A DNA stretch of 64,000 nucleotides from Cyanobium sp. Tous-M-B4 (GTDB lineage Bacteria; Cyanobacteriota; Cyanobacteriia; PCC-6307; Cyanobiaceae), in assembly GCF_024345395.1 (NCBI RefSeq), contig NZ_JAGQBA010000005.1, positions 124,001 to 188,000 on the forward strand, written 5' to 3'. Both the position numbers and the translations under genes were made by a program. The first letter of the stretch is position 1; each line of letters starts with the position of its first letter. Below, piece after piece: positions 61,474 to 64,000 of this stretch. The notes below the pieces were generated by a model. It saw only the letters and a list, made by a program, of their open reading frames with translations. It searched no databases and was not told the DNA's origin.

Positions 61474-62313
61474 ATGACCACAACTGTTTCCTCCAGCTCA
61501 CCTAGCTGTGTTTCTCCGTCCAGCGCACCTGGCGGTGCGACCTTCTCCGCTGAGCAGATCGCTGCCCTCTCAGCCCCGCTCGATCGCGCCAAGGTCAAGC
61601 AGCGCGAGCAGGGCCGCTCCAAGGTTTCCTACCTAGAAGGCTGGCAAGCAATTGCAGAAGCGAACCGCATCTTTGGTTTTGACGGCTGGCAGCGCGAAAC
61701 CGTCACCCTCCGCTGCGTCAACCAGAGCGAACGCACCATCGGCCGCGACAACCGCCCTGGCTGGGGTGTCACCTACACCGCCCGCGTACGCATCAGCATC
61801 AGCACCGCCGGCCAGCCGGCCCTGATCCGAGAAGGCAGTGGGGCTGGCCACGGCATCGATGTGGACCTGGGCCAGGCCCATGAATCTGCCCTCAAGGAGG
61901 CCGAAACCGATGCCATGAAGCGCGCCCTGATGACCTTTGGCAATCCCTTTGGCTTGGCGCTCTACGACAAGCAGCAGAGGGAGGTCACCAGCTCGGCAGG
62001 GGAAAGCAGCACTCCTCCCCCGACCAGCGCCAGCAACGGCACGCGATCAATCCATCGCCGCCCCTCGCTAGCAGCTCCTATCCCCACCAACGACCCAAGC
62101 CTGATACCCCTCGATCCAGCCATCACCCGCCAAATCCTCGCCACCTTGCGCGGTCTGCCCCGGCCGGTGCTGGAGGGGTTCACCAAAGCCTTCCGCAAGC
62201 GGTTTCAGGTGCCGGAGGAGGCCACATCAATCGCCGATCGGATCCTGCAGAAGCAGCATCACGACTGGATCGAGGCCTACCTGGTGCAACACCAGCAGGT
62301 GGTGGCTACATAG
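61474..62313 (+). CDS. Rad52-like single-strand annealing protein, right copy
   Basis: 279 residues from ATG 61474. Core motifs PLDRAKVKQREQGRSKVSYL, GWQAIAEANRIFGFDGWQRE and ESALKEAETDAMKRALMTFG match the left copy, but the N-terminus is about 45 residues shorter and the linker before the C-terminal helices differs. Inner and core parts are conserved while the disordered parts have drifted, so the duplication is not very recent or has been under selection. Confidence 0.85.
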   Translation: MTTTVSSSSPSCVSPSSAPGGATFSAEQIAALSAPLDRAKVKQREQGRSKVSYLEGWQAIAEANRIFGFDGWQRETVTLRCVNQSERTIGRDNRPGWGVTYTARVRISISTAGQPALIREGSGAGHGIDVDLGQAHESALKEAETDAMKRALMTFGNPFGLALYDKQQREVTSSAGESSTPPPTSASNGTRSIHRRPSLAAPIPTNDPSLIPLDPAITRQILATLRGLPRPVLEGFTKAFRKRFQVPEEATSIADRILQKQHHDWIEAYLVQHQQVVAT

Positions 62314-62332
62314 CCCTGAGTGGGCTTTCGCG

Positions 62333-62893
62333 TCAGGGCGCGAAGTGTCTGGAATGGGGGCTGGTTGTGCGCCGTGGAGCAACGGTGCAGCTCAGAGATT
62401 GATGGTCCTGTCGACCAGGCAGGTGGAACCAGATAACGGTGGGCAGGTTCAGATCCCGAGCCAAGTAGGCCACAGTTGTGGCGACCTCCTGCACAGCTCG
62501 AGTTGTGCTGCAGCCCTGACTGAGGGCGGATTCTTCGGCGATCGGCTCGGGCGGGAAGAAAGGTGACTCTGAATCCATCACGGAACCTTCTGATGCCCAG
62601 CCGTGGTGATGACCGGAAGCGGCACATGGTTCCAGGCCTGGTGTGGCCTGCTCTGCAATGGGCCCGAGCTGAAGACCTGTGGGTGACAACTGCACGCTCA
62701 CCTCAGCACCCTCGTAGGTATGCAGCTCATTGAGGTCGCCGAAGCATCTGCTGAAGGCCTTGGCCTTGCAGGTTCCGCCCTGTGGATGGATCAGCAATAC
62801 GTCGGCATAGGGGTCACCCGTTGCGGAGACCCCGTATGCCTCGACCCTGTTCAGCAGATAGCGGTTTGGCTGGGGCGCAGGCATCACCGCCAC
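62333..62893 (-). CDS. Hypothetical protein
   Basis: 186 residues from ATG 62893 (MAVMPAPQPNRYLLNRVEAY). The first 60 residues contain DVLLIHPQGGTCKAKAFSRC and look like a globular domain; the remainder is low-complexity. It is convergent to the right Rad52 copy. No family recognised. Confidence 0.45.
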   Translation of the reverse strand: MAVMPAPQPNRYLLNRVEAYGVSATGDPYADVLLIHPQGGTCKAKAFSRCFGDLNELHTYEGAEVSVQLSPTGLQLGPIAEQATPGLEPCAASGHHHGWASEGSVMDSESPFFPPEPIAEESALSQGCSTTRAVQEVATTVAYLARDLNLPTVIWFHLPGRQDHQSLSCTVAPRRTTSPHSRHFAP

Positions 62894-63794
62894 CCCATTA
62901 CTGAAGCGACCAAGCGCTGTTCAGAAGAGCAGGAGCTGCCCACCGAACAAGCCACGGAAGGCATCAAGCTCGTTGCGGGAACCGTCAAGGCGCCATGAGC
63001 CACTGACAAGTTGTGTACGCCGGACTCGCCGTCCGGCTTCTGATGAGTCACCATTAAGCAGCTCTTGTTAGGGAGCACCCTTCAAGGGGAGGCTCAGGGA
63101 GGTAGAAGCCCCTGGGCCTTTCCTTTTGGAAAGACCCAGGGCTCCCTGCCCGGAAGACCGAGCGAAGCCAGTCCCTGTCGGGTGTCAAATCAGTTTGGCA
63201 GCACCGGTGGGGTGTGCAACGCGTGACTAGCACCAGGGACAGCGCAAGCGCGCATGGGGTTGCGAAATGTTGCAAAAATTTGGGGGTTGTGCATAGACTC
63301 GCGCGTTGTGAATGTCTTGCGCACGAGTTCTTCAGGGCTGCGCACTACGGGCCCGTGTATCCCGAAATATCACGAATCCCCGAGACCGTCTGCGGCGCAA
63401 CGGGTCTTAAAATGTTCTCATTAGACTTTCCTTGGGACAATGTGACGATTGAGGAAGTGTCCTCGTGGGTGCGGCGAGGGGCTGGGCCTGCCTCTCTGCC
63501 TCGTCGTTTTTATGCGGCGGCTGCATAAATCGGTCGATTGGACGCAGTACGGCAGGCAGGTCATGCCTTTAGCCAGCGGCTACCCATTGGATGGTTTGTG
63601 GGCCCATGGCGCTGGCGATCACGCCACACGGTCTGCCCTGGCTTGCAGGCTGCTGGCTTCTGCGGGGCGCAACGGCCGGTCTGCCAGCCCAGCCATTACC
63701 GCCATCCTTCTTTCGCTCCCGCCTGGCTTTCCTGCGATAGCTAACTGGTGATCATTGCCCAGCAGGCCAAGCTGGTGGTTGGTTATAGGCAGCC
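62894..63794. other. Long gap with hairpins; no clear gene
   Basis: About 900 bases without a convincing gene. Two palindromes are seen: GCCGGAC/GTCCGGC (63019-63037) and a 14-base-pair stem (63109-63141). A short frame at 63412-63528 starting MFSLDFPWDNVTIEEV could be real but lacks support. From 63722 the inverted repeat with the left arm resumes. Confidence 0.45.
63109..63141. other. Strong 14-bp hairpin
   Basis: CCCTGGGCCTTTCC and GGAAAGACCCAGGG pair around a four-T loop with one mismatch. No T-tract follows on the plus strand, so it may be a regulatory or REP-like stem rather than a terminator. Confidence 0.5.
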
Positions 63795-64000
63795 ATGGCC
63801 CAGCAGAACAATGGTTGCGGTATCGGTTGCGGTGGCCTGCTGGCTTTGCTGGCCCTGGGGTTTGTGCTGGCCTACTGGCATTTCTTTCTGATTGCGGCCG
63901 TGCTGGTGGCAGCCATCGCAGCGGTGGTCTATGCCGCTCTGCTCCACAACCAGCAACAGCTCAAGCTGCTCATGCAACAGGTGGAACGACGTTTTCGCCA
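63795..64000 (+). CDS. Membrane-anchored coiled-coil protein (inverted-repeat copy, cut by window end)
   Basis: First 68 residues only, matching the start of the 52607-53458 protein (MAQQNNGCGIGCGG and the helix FVLAYWHFFLIAAVLVAAIA) with two substitutions. The gene continues beyond the window. With about 70 conserved upstream bases it forms the outer right arm of the inverted duplication. Confidence 0.6.
   Translation, partial: MAQQNNGCGIGCGGLLALLALGFVLAYWHFFLIAAVLVAAIAAVVYAALLHNQQQLKLLMQQVERRFR

Noticed and set aside
63412-63528. Small gene starting MFSLDFPWDNVTIEEV
   Set aside because: Too short, no ribosome site seen and no recognised similarity; kept only as a note in the gap entry.

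Overview
The window comes from a GC-rich picocyanobacterium of the Synechococcus/Cyanobium type. The evidence is two cyAbrB regulators, a cyanobacterial-style RuvA, a Nif11-family peptide, the 3' part of a tRNA-Pro(UGG), and a ptxABCD phosphite operon like the one known from Prochlorococcus. No ribosomal or photosynthesis genes are seen. Nearly everything looks like accessory DNA: phage, defence, stress and nutrient islands. All family assignments were made by reading the sequence, without database searches.

Layout. (1) 0-23.8 kb is a phage-derived block: a primase/helicase-type ATPase, small and large terminase, a sigma-like protein, portal, LysM protein, scaffold, a stretch of small genes mostly on the minus strand including a lysis cassette (holin-like protein, lysozyme-like protein, L,D-transpeptidase), RuvA, major capsid protein, fibre-like proteins, a seven-repeat beta-propeller and a second sigma factor. 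I recognise no tape-measure, tube or sheath gene. (2) 24.0-25.2 kb holds a PD-(D/E)XK-like protein and an HNH nuclease. (3) 25.3-40.2 kb is a BREX anti-phage operon on the minus strand in the order brxE-brxA-brxB-brxC-pglX-pglZ-brxL. This has the head of a type 6 system and the tail of a type 1 system, and BrxA carries a histone H1-like tail. (4) 40.4-44.8 kb has a LysR-like regulator, a P-loop kinase/WYL fusion, a MazEF-type toxin-antitoxin pair and cyAbrB. (5) 45.7-49.9 kb is a strikingly AT-rich island with ptxABCD for phosphite uptake and oxidation behind a candidate Pho box. It is flanked on the far side by a broken second copy of the WYL gene and a second cyAbrB. (6) 51-55.1 kb has a secreted nuclease, a Cys-repeat secreted protein, DUF4236 and membrane proteins, and a DUF433/DUF5615 toxin-antitoxin pair. 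(7) 55.1-62.3 kb is a large imperfect inverted duplication. Two head-to-head copies of a SLOG-Gp157-Rad52 cassette flank a tyrosine integrase and a tRNA-Pro 3' fragment (an att-like site). The outermost parts of the duplication reach 52.6 kb on the left and run off the window on the right.

Common threads. Several units carry close matches to the cyanobacterial LexA (SOS) operator: a catalytically dead UmuD-like gene, a 41-residue membrane peptide, and both SLOG-Gp157-Rad52 cassettes. This suggests a mobile, DNA-damage-controlled network sharing an island with BREX. The SOS-linked, duplicated SLOG-Gp157-Rad52 module and the hybrid BREX are the best candidates for something undescribed.
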